The notes under the pieces were generated by a model. That model had not been told where the DNA came from. It saw only the letters and a program-made list of their open reading frames with translations, and ran no database searches. The position numbers and the translations under genes were made by a program. A stretch of DNA of 64,000 nucleotides from UBA9676 sp963730065 (GTDB taxonomy: Bacteria > Actinomycetota > Actinomycetes > Streptosporangiales > Streptosporangiaceae): the NCBI GenBank assembly GCA_963730065.1, contig CAVSQL010000001.1:304142-368141 (forward strand). The letters run 5' to 3'. This document shows positions 7,915 through 16,746 of this stretch, one piece after another (position 1 is the first letter of the stretch; each line of letters begins with the position of its first letter).

Positions 7915-8278
7915 GCCTCTACGTCAAACCCGCACCTGGGTGCCCAGCGGCTTGACAAGCTGACAGCTCCCGACGTCCGGCTTTGGCTGAACCAGATCCG
8001 CCAGATGTGTCAGTGCTTGCGCCCAGGGTAAGGACGCCCGTCGGCCCGAGGAGCGCCGTCGCTGCTGCGCGATCGGCAAATGCCGCCACCAGGCCCCCTC
8101 GCAACGGACGGTGAAAGGCGCCCGGGCCACGCTGCGCGCCGCGCTGACCCATGCTGTTAACGAGGATGAACTGACAAGCCGGAACGTCGCCGCAATGATC
8201 CGGCTGCCGTCCGGCCCGGTTGGCAAGGCCAGAGCATGGTCGGTCACTGAGGCATGCCAGTTCCTAGCCCGAGTTTCC
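7915..8278 (+). pseudogene. Tyrosine recombinase (integrase) remnant
   Basis: Two adjacent frames together read HLGAQRLDKLTAPDVRLWLN, then (after a frameshift near 8015-8025) a CCAIGKC cysteine-rich insert and ARATLRAALTHAVNEDELTS, RNVAAMIRLPSGP. This is the central core-binding domain typical of actinobacterial phage/ICE integrases, ending just as the catalytic domain should start (RAWSVTEACQFL). The N-terminal arm-binding domain and all R-H-R-Y catalytic residues are missing. Confidence 0.75.
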
Positions 8279-8705
8279 AGGCTTCTTGCTGCTGTTCTAG
8301 CAGGTCCGCAGTGTGGAACAGGTAGACGGCATCAATTCGCCACGGCCGGGTCGAGGAGCGGGTGCTCACAGCCGCCGCGTGCGGGCCAGTCAGCACCAGA
8401 TAGAAATCGATGGCCGCCGACTCGGTCATATCGAGCAGCCCTCCCTGTTTGAGGTACAACTTAATGTTTGAGGTACAACTTAATGTTGACCGTCTGGCCC
8501 ATCAGCGGCCCACTGCGGAAGCGGCCGTCAATCGCGGGGGCGTTAGCTGCCTCCTCCAGCGCGATGTCGAAAACCTGCGCCGCACCTGGTCAAGGCGAAG
8601 GAATGGATGGTGTGCGGCCAGGTCGGCACTCCTCCGTTCAAGCTTGGTGCAGGGTGGGATCTCGGTCACCTTCAGCTGGCTGCATGGAGCGATCACACAC
8701 GGGCC
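8244..8705 (-). pseudogene. Conserved hypothetical gene broken by a 19-bp tandem duplication
   Basis: On the minus strand, a continuous sense can be read across frames: LDQVRR / VFDIALEEAANAPAIDGRFR, GPLMGQTVNIKLYLK, QGGLLDMTESAAIDFYLVLT, then RPWRIDAVYLFHTADLL. The TGTTTGAGGTACAACTTAA unit is duplicated (8446-8464 and 8465-8483). Removing one copy restores the frame across KLYLKQGG. A second shift lies near 8590 (DQVRR/VFDI). As it stands only a 61-aa piece from ATG 8429 (preceded by AGGGAGGG) could be made. I do not recognise a function; the 3' end merges into the integrase remnant. Confidence 0.6.
8446..8483. repeat. 19-bp tandem duplication
   Basis: TGTTTGAGGTACAACTTAA occurs twice head to tail (8446-8464, 8465-8483). 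Nineteen bases is not a multiple of three, so it shifts the frame of the gene it interrupts. Confidence 0.85.
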
Positions 8706-8777
8706 AGGCCGCGACTGCCTGGCGGGTACTTGCCTCCAGGGCGCTAAGGGAAGCGCGGTAAGCAACCTGCATGGTTG

Positions 8778-9104
8778 TCAGGCGCCTGGCGGCGTGTAGG
8801 CGATCTCCCTCGCTCGCTCCGCTATCCCGGCAAGATCGCTGTTCTCGATCAGCTCGTGCGTCTCGAAATGCGCGAAGGCGCCCGAGCTGCTGACCGCCAG
8901 GCTCAGCGCGGCTATGGTCCGCGAGTCAGGCGCCTCGATGATCGCCATCCCGTCGTACTGCCCGAACACCCAGTAGTAGGACTCGAGGCCAGCCCCAGCC
9001 GGTTCTATCACCCTCCGGATGGCAGCCGCCCGGTCCGAGGGATTCGCGATGAACCGCTTGATCGTCTCGCCTGTGAGGTTGAACAGACACAGGTACTTCG
9101 CCAT
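8778..9104 (-). CDS. GYD-domain protein
   Basis: 108 aa starting at ATG 9104 (GAGGT eight bases upstream; the in-frame GTGs a few codons earlier are less likely). The sequence matches the GYD family (YLCLFNLTGETIKRF at the start, a central WVFGQYDGMAIIEAPD in place of the usual GxYD, then LAVSSSGAF). GYD proteins are small ferredoxin-like alpha/beta proteins of unknown role. It stands alone on the minus strand downstream of a long gene-poor stretch. Confidence 0.85.
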   Translation of the reverse strand: MAKYLCLFNLTGETIKRFIANPSDRAAAIRRVIEPAGAGLESYYWVFGQYDGMAIIEAPDSRTIAALSLAVSSSGAFAHFETHELIENSDLAGIAERAREIAYTPPGA

Positions 9105-9699
9105 CACAACCACCTCAGTTCAGGACGCAAATCGGGCGTGAGCCAATGTTGCCCACCAGTATTGCGTCCACGCCATCCGGCTCCAATCCAGGCCCGGCCG
9201 CAACCTACCCTCCTTCCCACCTGCGCAAATTTCTGGCCCTGATCCGGCCGCCCGTTCTGCCCGTTTGGCTCAGCTGGACCGTGTCCTGAGTCACGGTGCC
9301 GGCTGTCCCTCGTTTCGCCACTGGTGCTGGCCCTGGCGGTCGTCGGAGTCGCCTTGTCCTTCCTTGCTCGCAACTCTGCCGTTCCCGATGGCGGGGCCGG
9401 GCCTGCGGCCCTGCTGGTGTACGCGGTGGTAGGCGTCGATCATGGCCGCGGGGGCGCTGATCGCCGCCGCCGGCCAGGACGTCAAGCTCTACCTGTGCTG
9501 GACTCTCGCCTCCATCACGGGGCGCTGCCGCTCGGCCCGGTTTCCGTTTCGCTGACCATGAGGTTCGTGGGAAGCGGCCTGGGCTGTCTTGGCCGTTCCC
9601 GCTGGCCGGTCTTGACCGGGGTGCTCGTGCGATTGAGCATTGTCTGCGGATATGTGGTGCCCCAGCCGGGGGCTTTGAAATCGAGATCGGCTGAGGGGC
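9105..9699. other. Intergenic, nothing recognised
   Basis: About 600 bases. Open frames in both directions give Arg/Pro-rich or patchy hydrophobic translations without domains. I see no RNA gene. Confidence 0.45.
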
Positions 9700-9700
9700 T

Positions 9701-10360
9701 TGCGTATCGCGTTGCGGGGACGTTTATGAGAACAAGGTCACCGGTGAGCGGGCGGTAGTGCTGCGTGGCGATGAGGACAGTGGCGGGCAATCGGCTCTGG
9801 TGCACCTGATCGTCTGCCCGCATGGAGCGGTGGTCGGTGAGCACATCCACCCGCGGTTCCGGGAGCGGTTCCGGGTCATCTCGGGCCGGCTCGGCACGCG
9901 GGTGGGCGGGGTCGAGCGGACCCTGGCCGCCGGTGAGGAGGCAGCAGCGGTGCCGGGCACGGTGCACGACCTCTGGAACCCTGGCCGGGGAGGAAGCCCA
10001 CGTGCTGCTGGAGCTCTCGCCGCTGGATCCCCGGTTTGAGCTGATGATCGGGACGATGTACGGGCTGGCGAACGCGGGCAGGACCAACGCGAAGGGGATG
10101 CCCAGCCTGCTGCAGCTGGCGATGATCGGCCGGGAGTTCCAGGACGTCATCCAGTTCGCCAAGCCGCCGCACGCGGTCCAGCAGGTGATGTTCGGGCTGC
10201 TCGGGCCGCTCGGCCGGATGCGCAGCTACCGCGGATCTATCGCGAGTATTCTCACCCCCACGGCCGCACCACCCCAGATCCAGCGGTGCTTGCGCTCGCC
10301 GGGCTGGCACCACCGGATCCGGGTACTGCCGGCCATGAGACCGGGCCGGGTGGCCGCTAG
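9701..10360 (+). pseudogene. Cupin protein, 5'-truncated with two frameshifts
   Basis: Three frames in succession read one protein: GDVYENKVTGERAVVLRG, HLIVCPHGAVVGEHIHPRF (cupin motif with HxH), AAAVPGTVHDLWN; then (shift near 9985) EEAHVLLELSPLDPRFELMI and GMPSLLQLAMIGREF; then (shift near 10230) IYREYSHPHGRTTPDPAVLA to TAG 10358-10360. No ATG, GTG or TTG lies between the upstream stop at 9692 and the first recognisable residue, so the 5' end is lost too. The family is an actinobacterial cupin with a C-terminal helical extension. Confidence 0.75.
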
Positions 10361-10399
10361 CCTGAGGTCCGGCCGGTACCAGCAGGCGGGAGGCACCGG

Positions 10400-10840
10400 A
10401 TGCGGGCGGACCCAGATCGTGCGCTGCTGGGCGCCTCGCTCGCCTTCGCTGGCGCGGCCGCGCTGGGCAGCGTGGTGGCGATCCGCGATCAGCTTCCCGG
10501 TGAGCCGCTCGGGGTGAGCATCCCGCTGTCGGTGCCGGCCGGGCTGCTGGCCGGATGGGGGGCCGCGGTCGCGGCGCCATGGCCGATGCCGGTGGCAGCC
10601 GTCACGGCAGCGGCAACAGCCCGGCACCGGGAGCCGAGCGTGCGCCCGGGAGCGGTCTGCGCCGCGATCGGCCTGGGATGCATCGCCGGCACCCTCATCG
10701 AGCCCGTGACCCGCCGGCCACGATCTTGGTCCCCGGCGGCCCGCCTCGCGATCGGCGTCAACCTGGCGGCGTCAGCTGCCCTCATCGCGGCCGGTGCCTG
10801 GCATGCGGCCACCGCGCGCCATCGGCACGGTGAACGTTAG
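10400..10840 (+). CDS. Small membrane protein, unknown
   Basis: 146 aa from ATG 10400, preceded by GGAGG at a normal distance. Four hydrophobic segments (roughly residues 8-27, 42-70, 84-100, 115-137), the first likely an uncleaved helix. No recognised motif. The C-terminus is basic (His/Arg). It lies 40 bases downstream of the decayed cupin gene and upstream of a gene-free leader before the cyclase-ATPase gene. Confidence 0.6.
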   Translation: MRADPDRALLGASLAFAGAAALGSVVAIRDQLPGEPLGVSIPLSVPAGLLAGWGAAVAAPWPMPVAAVTAAATARHREPSVRPGAVCAAIGLGCIAGTLIEPVTRRPRSWSPAARLAIGVNLAASAALIAAGAWHAATARHRHGER

Positions 10841-11378
10841 CTGTGCTAACGAGGTTCAGGGGAGCCAGACGGGGAGCCAGTGCCGGCACACGTCAGGCCA
10901 CATCAGGCAACCTCGGGCCATAGTTTCCGCAGCTAGCTGGCCTATCAGGCGCCGCCCAGCACCGCGCAGCGACGCGGCAGATGCGCCTGAAAAACGGAAA
11001 GTCAGCGATCCGAGAAGCTGGTCGATCGTATGGCCTCGACGGGCTGCGGGAGCGGTGAGTTGCCCGCTACTCGCTGTGACTCCTGTGGTCGTCCTTGAGC
11101 ATCCGCAGGCGCGCCTATCGCCGAGTCGGGGCGGCGAGAGTCGTGCCTGTGGCGCCGCGCTGACGCACGCAGATCCGCCGGTTCTGGGTGCGGTTCTGGG
11201 TCTTGCTGCGCTTCCGCCTGTAGCGCAGACCGCCTTGGAGGGGGCACGTTGCCCGGGCATAATGCGAGGTGGGGGGTGTGGGTGCCAGGCCCGGACCTGA
11301 TGGGGTTGGGCGGGGTCAGGTCTAAACTCCGTCGGACCGGTCGCAGCGGCGGTCGGCTTGTAAGCCCGCGAGGTCATC
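10841..11378. other. Leader region of the cyclase/STAND gene
   Basis: About 540 bases without a recognised gene. It presumably carries the promoter of the 1107-aa gene; no clear -35/-10 pair, operator dyad or RNA structure stands out. Confidence 0.45.
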
Positions 11379-14300
11379 GTGGATGAGAAGTCAGACCCGC
11401 AGGGGGCTGGCAGGCTTGCGTCGGATCCCGGGATGCGCGGATGCCGCTCGGCTCGGGGGACGGGCGATCCGGTCCGGCTACGCGTCGATACCCCCTTTCC
11501 CGGCGGGACCGTGACCTTTGTGTTCACTGACATCGAGGGATCGACTCGGTTGCTTCGGCGTATCGGGGACCGGTACGCCGGAGTACTGGAGAGGCACCGC
11601 GAGCTCCTCCGGGGCGCTGTGGCCAGCCAGGGCGGCGTGGAGGTGGACTCGGAGGGCGATGGATTGTTCTTCGCGTTCGCTGGGGCCAAGTCGGCTGTCG
11701 CCGCTTGCATTGCCGGACAGCGAGCGCTGCTCACCGAGCCGTGGCCTTCTGACGTGACTGTCCGTGTGCGCATGGGTCTGCACACTGGTGAGGCAATACC
11801 AGTTGACGGGAGGTATGTGGCACTGGCTGTTCATCAGGCTGCCCGGGTGGCCAGCGCGGCTCACGGCGGACAGGTCCTGGTATCGGACGCGACAGCCGCT
11901 GCGGTAACAGAAGCACTCCCAGCCTCCTCGTCGATGCAGCGACTGGGGATGTATCGCCTCAAAGACTTCGACACTCCGCTCATGCTGTTCCAGGTCTGTC
12001 ATCCGGATCTGCCCCGGGATTTTGCGCCCCCGCGGGTGTCTCCGGCGGAGGTTCGTAACCTGCCCGCGAGTCTTAGCAGCTTTATCGGCAGGGAGCGGGA
12101 GATCGCCGAGGTCGAAGAGTTGCTGGTCGCTGGCCGTCTGGTCACGCTCACCGGCGCTGGCGGGTGTGGTAAGACCCGCCTGGCCCTTGAAGTCGCCGCC
12201 CGGAAGCTCGATCTTTTCGCCGACGGGGTGTGGTTTGTCGACCTGGCCCCTCTATCGGACCCGCAGCTGGTCGGCCAGACCGTGGCTCACGCTCTTGGCG
12301 CACGGGAGGAACCGGGACGACTGGTGTTCGACACCTTGGTGGGCTTCGTGGCCCCCCGGGAGCTGCTGATTGTGGTCGACAACTGTGAGCACCTCATCCA
12401 CGCCTGCGCTGTCTTGATCGAACACTTGCTCACGGCGGGCCCTGGCGTGCGGATCCTGGCCACTAGCCGCGAAACCCTCGGTTTGCCGGGCGAGCGGGTT
12501 TGGCCAGTGCCGTCTCTGTCCCTCCCGGAGCGGGGCGCCTCGCCCGACGTGGTGATAGGTTCCGAGTCGGCCCGGTTGTTCCTCGATCGAGCCCGGGCGG
12601 TCCGGGCCGACCTGGTAGTCGGCGACGAGGACATTGCCGTCCTGGCCGAGATCGTCTCCCGCCTCGACGGCATCCCTCTCGCCCTTGAGCTGGCGGCCGC
12701 GCGGGCCGGCATGTTGAGCCTGGCCCAAATCGCCACCCGCCTCGATGATCGTTTCGGCCTCCTCAGTCGCGGGCCCCGCACCGCCCAGCCCCGCCAGCAG
12801 ACACTGGCTGGCGCCATCGACTGGAGCTATGACCTGCTAAGCGACCTCGAACGCGCCCTGTTCCGGCGGCTCTCCATTTTCGCTGGCGGGTTCAGCTTGG
12901 AGGCCGCCGAGGCGGTCACCACCGGCCCCGGCCTGGATCCCGGCGACATCCTGGACCTGGTCGCTGACCTGGCCGCCAAGTCGCTCGTCGTAGTCACCGG
13001 GCAAGGCAACAGCCAGCGCTACCGGCTCCTGGAAACCATTCGGGCCTACGCAGCCGGCAAACTTAGCGGCACTGGCGAACAAGCTGAACTGCCCGGCCGG
13101 CACCTGGCATGGTTTCTGGATCTAGCCGAGCTGGCCGAGTCCCAGCTCGCTGGGCCTGGACGCGGGCGTCTCATGCGGTCCTTGGAGGCTGACCAGGAGA
13201 ACTTCCGCCGCGCGCTGGATCACAGCGTCGAGACAGGCGCGGTCGACCGTGGGCTGCGGCTCGCCGCCGCATTGGCACCGTTCTGGACTTCGCATGGCAA
13301 CTGGAAGGAGGCATGCGGGTACTTTGAGGAGCTGTTGCCGCTGGCCTCCGACGATGTGCCGCACCTGGGCAAAGCGCTGGTGGCTGCCGGCAATATGTTC
13401 CTGCTGCGCGGCGACTACGCCAGGTCAGAGGCGCTGCTTGAACGGGCACGCACTCATGCCCGCGCCGCCGGGGACGCCGGTATCTTGGCTCAATGCCTGT
13501 CCGGTCTGGGTTACATCGCCTTCCGCAGGTCCCGTCAGGAGGAGGCGGAGGCGCTATGGACCGAGGCCCTGGACGCGAGCAGGAAGGCAGGCGACAGTCG
13601 TGTCGCCGCGACCGTGCTACGCAGCCTGGCCATCTCCGCGGGCGCACGGGGTGACCAGCAACGCTGCGCCGACCTTCTTGACGAGGGGCTGGCCCTCGCC
13701 TCGAAGGGGCGCGACGAGCAAACGCGCCGCTTGCTTCTCAGCTCCGCGGCGGAGATGAACCTCTGGATGGGGCGCTACGCCCTTGCCCGGGACCAGTACG
13801 CAGAGGCACTGCAGCTCGCTGGCGAGATCGGCGACCAGTCGGGCCGGGCCTCGCTCCTTGCCGATCTTGGCTGGATCGGCTTTCTGCGCGGCGAGTACGG
13901 CGAAGCCCGAACGTGCGCGGCGGAGGCCGTTTCGGCCGCCGCAGCCGCCGGCAACAAACGGGTCTGGGCTGGTGGGCTCCGGCTCATGGGCGAGCTCTCC
14001 GCGTGCCAAGGCGCCTATCAGGAAGCTCGCCAGCTTCTCGACCGGTCGCTTGAGCTCGCACGTCAGTTGGCCGCACCAGCCGAGATCGCGGGGGTCTTGT
14101 GCTCGCAGGCATGTTTGGCCCTCGATCGAACGAGCTTCGATGAGGCAGGGCGGCTCGTCGAAGAGCTGCTGGCGCTCAAGCCACTCAGGCACACCATGAG
14201 ACGGGCTACCCACTGCTGGGTGCAAGGCGAAGTGGCGCGGGCGAAGGGCGACATGGAGCAGGCACGAGCCCACTACCAGACGGACCTCACCGAAGCGGAA

Positions 14301-14702
14301 GCGTCGTCATCGCCACGTATCCAAGCCCTTGCTCTTCGGGGCCTCGCAGATGTCGCCATCGCCGAGAGTGACCTTTCCAGGGCGGCCGCATTGAATGCGC
14401 GCTCGCTTGCCCTGCGAGCCCAGATTGGGGATTCACTTGGCACAGCCAATTCTCTGGAAGGCATAGCGGCCGCGACGATCGCCGCTGACGGGCACCAGCG
14501 GGCCGCCCGCCTGCTTGGCGCTGCCCAGCGATTGCGTGGCACACTCGGCGCCGCGGCCTCACCACGCGAGGAGCGCGAGCTGGGTCCCATACGAACGGCA
14601 ATCGCAGACAAACTGGGCACCGATCTCGCCGAACGCGAGCTGTCCGCGGGCCAGCAATTGACGACGGCCCAGGCCATCGATCTGGCCCTCGGCAGGAACT
14701 AA
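11379..14702 (+). CDS. Class III nucleotide cyclase - STAND ATPase - TPR regulator
   Basis: 1107 aa. Residues about 44-208 form a class III adenylate/guanylate cyclase catalytic domain: VTFVFTDIEGSTRLL with metal Asp D51, and VEVDSEGDGLFF with the second metal Asp D94. An ATPase of the STAND/NB-ARC type follows, with Walker A GAGGCGKT at 259-266 and Walker B LLIVVDNCEH at about 329-338, then an arm/winged-helix part (SYDLLSDLERALFRRLSIF). From about residue 600 to the end are tetratricopeptide-like helical repeats. There is no C-terminal LuxR HTH, unlike many relatives. The family is common in soil actinobacteria; output is probably cAMP/cGMP or signal-dependent assembly, but no member nearby reveals its target. 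The start is GTG 11379; later in-frame starts (ATG codon 19) are possible. Monocistronic. Confidence 0.9.
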   Translation: MDEKSDPQGAGRLASDPGMRGCRSARGTGDPVRLRVDTPFPGGTVTFVFTDIEGSTRLLRRIGDRYAGVLERHRELLRGAVASQGGVEVDSEGDGLFFAFAGAKSAVAACIAGQRALLTEPWPSDVTVRVRMGLHTGEAIPVDGRYVALAVHQAARVASAAHGGQVLVSDATAAAVTEALPASSSMQRLGMYRLKDFDTPLMLFQVCHPDLPRDFAPPRVSPAEVRNLPASLSSFIGREREIAEVEELLVAGRLVTLTGAGGCGKTRLALEVAARKLDLFADGVWFVDLAPLSDPQLVGQTVAHALGAREEPGRLVFDTLVGFVAPRELLIVVDNCEHLIHACAVLIEHLLTAGPGVRILATSRETLGLPGERVWPVPSLSLPERGASPDVVIGSESARLFLDRARAVRADLVVGDEDIAVLAEIVSRLDGIPLALELAAARAGMLSLAQIATRLDDRFGLLSRGPRTAQPRQQTLAGAIDWSYDLLSDLERALFRRLSIFAGGFSLEAAEAVTTGPGLDPGDILDLVADLAAKSLVVVTGQGNSQRYRLLETIRAYAAGKLSGTGEQAELPGRHLAWFLDLAELAESQLAGPGRGRLMRSLEADQENFRRALDHSVETGAVDRGLRLAAALAPFWTSHGNWKEACGYFEELLPLASDDVPHLGKALVAAGNMFLLRGDYARSEALLERARTHARAAGDAGILAQCLSGLGYIAFRRSRQEEAEALWTEALDASRKAGDSRVAATVLRSLAISAGARGDQQRCADLLDEGLALASKGRDEQTRRLLLSSAAEMNLWMGRYALARDQYAEALQLAGEIGDQSGRASLLADLGWIGFLRGEYGEARTCAAEAVSAAAAAGNKRVWAGGLRLMGELSACQGAYQEARQLLDRSLELARQLAAPAEIAGVLCSQACLALDRTSFDEAGRLVEELLALKPLRHTMRRATHCWVQGEVARAKGDMEQARAHYQTDLTEAEASSSPRIQALALRGLADVAIAESDLSRAAALNARSLALRAQIGDSLGTANSLEGIAAATIAADGHQRAARLLGAAQRLRGTLGAAASPREERELGPIRTAIADKLGTDLAERELSAGQQLTTAQAIDLALGRN

Positions 14703-14713
14703 TCGCCAGCCCA

Positions 14714-15538
14714 TCACCTCAAGGCCTGCTGACCCCCACCGGCCGGCTGCTGCAGCCCGCGCACCCCAAGACCACCGTCACAACTGACGACCACCCCGGT
14801 AGTCGCCCGGGCATTGGCCCGCGACGCGAGCTGCACGTAATGTCCGGTGTAGTCCTCCGGTGAAGCCAGGAACTGCAATGGCAACGCCGCCCGCGCGAGC
14901 TCGTCAATACCTGGCACCGCTGACAAGGTCTGCTGGTCAAGCCCGAGCGCCTGTGGTCCCCGAACGTCGGTGAGCATTGGGCCCGGAGCGACCCCATTGA
15001 CCCGAACGTGAGGGGCCAGTTCGTAGGCCAGCTGCCTGACCAAGCCGACGACCGCGTGCTTGGAAGCCGCGTATACGATCCCCCCAGTGCCCGCATAGAA
15101 CGATGCCATCGATGCGGTCAGAATAATGCAGCCGTCACACTTGAGCAGATGAGGAGCGGCTGCTTTGGCCCCGAGCAGGTAGCCCTTCACATTGATGGCA
15201 AACACCTCGTCGAACGCGCGCCCCAACGCATCGGCGGGGCTTCCCATGAGGTCGGCGAAGTAGTCGAAAATGCCCGCGTTGCCGACAAAGATATCCAGCT
15301 TGCCGAACGCAGTTACCGCGGTAGCCACCGCTCGTTCATTGTCAGCCACCGTGGTCACATCTCCGACGATGCCGACAACCGAGTCACCCAGCCGCTCCAC
15401 CACCGCGTTGACCCGCTCCTCGGATCGATCGAAAACCGCGACGCGCGCTCCTTCATGCACAAAACGCTCCACCAGCGCCAAGCCGAGCCCGGAACCGCCG
15501 CCGGTCACCAGCGCCGCATCACCCTCTAGCCATCCCAC
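14714..15538 (-). CDS. cis-dihydrodiol dehydrogenase-type SDR (BphB/HcaB-like)
   Basis: 274 aa from GTG 15538, chosen because GGGAGG lies eight bases upstream. Short-chain dehydrogenase: TGGGSGLG cofactor motif at about residue 12-19, NAG motif (GNAGIFDY), catalytic Ser near 142-146, Y156-x3-K160 (YAASK). The blocks FDEVFAINVKGYL, GVAPGPMLTDVRGPQALG and the end VVSCDGGLGVRG are specific to the cis-2,3-dihydrodiol dehydrogenases of biphenyl and phenylpropionate pathways, which oxidise a dihydrodiol to a catechol with NAD+. No ring-hydroxylating dioxygenase is nearby, so the physiological substrate is uncertain. It is convergent with the cyclase-ATPase gene, with 11 bases between stops. Confidence 0.8.
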   Translation of the reverse strand: MGWLEGDAALVTGGGSGLGLALVERFVHEGARVAVFDRSEERVNAVVERLGDSVVGIVGDVTTVADNERAVATAVTAFGKLDIFVGNAGIFDYFADLMGSPADALGRAFDEVFAINVKGYLLGAKAAAPHLLKCDGCIILTASMASFYAGTGGIVYAASKHAVVGLVRQLAYELAPHVRVNGVAPGPMLTDVRGPQALGLDQQTLSAVPGIDELARAALPLQFLASPEDYTGHYVQLASRANARATTGVVVSCDGGLGVRGLQQPAGGGQQALR

Positions 15539-15778
15539 CAGTCCAGTCCTCCCAGTCGGCATCGTCCCAGCTTGGACCGCCGCAAGACGGAAGGCCAGCA
15601 CGACCACGCGGTCTCGAGGGCAGAATAGCCAAGAGCCGCCGAATCATGCTGACCCAGACGACCCAGACGACCCGGACACCAAGTGCGCGACCCCCCAGAA
15701 CCGCGCACCCATGCCGGAGGAGCCCCCGAGGGTGGCCTGCACCGCAATCGTGCGCGCGGCGGCGGCGAGCAGTAAGCT

Positions 15779-15796
15779 CATGTGATATGTCACGTA
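15779..15796. promoter_or_regulatory. MarR operator overlapping the marR start
   Basis: CATGTGATATGTCACGTA is a near-palindrome differing at three positions from the perfect TACGTGATATATCACGTA at 16658-16675. The marR ATG (15787-15789) lies inside it, consistent with autorepression of a leaderless or short-leader transcript. Confidence 0.75.
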
Positions 15797-16314
15797 ACGG
15801 CAAGACCGCCCCGGCGCCTGCCGGGGGGTGGCTCGACGGGGAGCAGCAGCGGGCGTGGCTGGCCTATATCCGGGTGCAGCTGCGCCTGGCGTACGAGATG
15901 AACCGCCAGCTCCTCGCCGATAGCGGCATGTCGCTGCCCGATTACGACGTGCTGACGGGGCTGAGCGTTGCTGAAGGGGGGCGGATGCCGATCACGGTGC
16001 TGGCCGCCCAGATCGGCTGGGAGCGCAGCCGGGTGTCTCACCACGTGCGGCGGATGAGCGCCCGGGGCCTGGTGACGTGCGGCCTGTCCGCCGCCGACCG
16101 GCGGGTCACCGAGGTGACCCTGACCGCCCGCGGGCGGCAGGCTCAGGAGGAAGCGGCGGCCGGGCACGTGGAGCTGGTCCGGCGCCTGTTCTTCGAGGGG
16201 CTGCCCGAGGGCCTGGTGGGGCCGCTCAGCGAGGCACTGGAAAGCGTGTACGCCAACATCATCAAACAGGGCTCGCTCCCGCCGCCGGTCGACTGGCACC
16301 CGGCGGAGGGCTGA
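15787..16314 (+). CDS. MarR-family regulator
   Basis: 175 aa from ATG 15787. The central winged helix is typical: DYDVLTGLSVAEGGRMPITV, LAAQIGWERSRVSHHVRRM, LVTCGLSAADRRVTEVTLTA. The C-terminal dimer helices are present. An operator-like palindrome covers its own start, and two more copies lie in front of the MFS gene 430 bases downstream, so it most likely represses itself and the efflux/quinone-reductase unit. The ligand is unknown; quinone reductase plus efflux pump points to quinones or phenolics (inference). Confidence 0.9.
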   Translation: MSRNGKTAPAPAGGWLDGEQQRAWLAYIRVQLRLAYEMNRQLLADSGMSLPDYDVLTGLSVAEGGRMPITVLAAQIGWERSRVSHHVRRMSARGLVTCGLSAADRRVTEVTLTARGRQAQEEAAAGHVELVRRLFFEGLPEGLVGPLSEALESVYANIIKQGSLPPPVDWHPAEG

Positions 16315-16633
16315 CAAGGCCCCGCCCTGCCGCCTCGGTCCTGCGCCGGCAGGCAACCGCCGCGCCTGGCCTGGACCCCGACGCGGTCGGCATCCGCGCG
16401 CCGCCGCCGGGCACCGTGACCGGAGATCCCGCCTGCCGCGTGCATGCCGGGGGCCTGGAAGCCGAAATCCGGCGGCCCAGTCCCTTCGGCAAGATCGCCG
16501 ATGCTGCCAGCGGATCTGGCGGAAGCACGGCCCCCGTTAAGCGCCGCGAAGCGCTTGCGCCTGCCCCGCGGATGCCCAGGGCAGCGGCACAGGCAGGCAA
16601 CCGGGCACGCCGTCACGCCTCCCAGCCGGTAAT

Positions 16634-16679
16634 TACGTGACATATCATGTTGACAGTTACGTGATATATCACGTAGCTT
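16634..16679 (+). promoter_or_regulatory. MFS promoter with two MarR operators
   Basis: TACGTGACATATCATGTT (16634-16651) and the perfect 18-bp palindrome TACGTGATATATCACGTA (16658-16675). TTGACA at 16650-16655 can be the -35 and TAGCTT (16674-16679) the -10, so the perfect operator fills the spacer. This is the classic position for steric repression. Confidence 0.8.
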
Positions 16680-16746
16680 GCCGAAAAGAAGGTGGCCGGC
16701 CTGCCGGGGCCGGGACACGTGACCACCGGCCGCCGGGAGCCTGGAC

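Noticed and set aside
10856..11785. Long minus-strand open frame (309 codons)
   Set aside because: Antisense to the cyclase gene 5' end and leader; translation is Pro/Arg/Ser-rich with no domain. A GC-rich shadow frame.
11379..14702. AfsR/SARP-type regulator
   Set aside because: No N-terminal OmpR-like or BTAD domain; the N-terminus is a class III cyclase.
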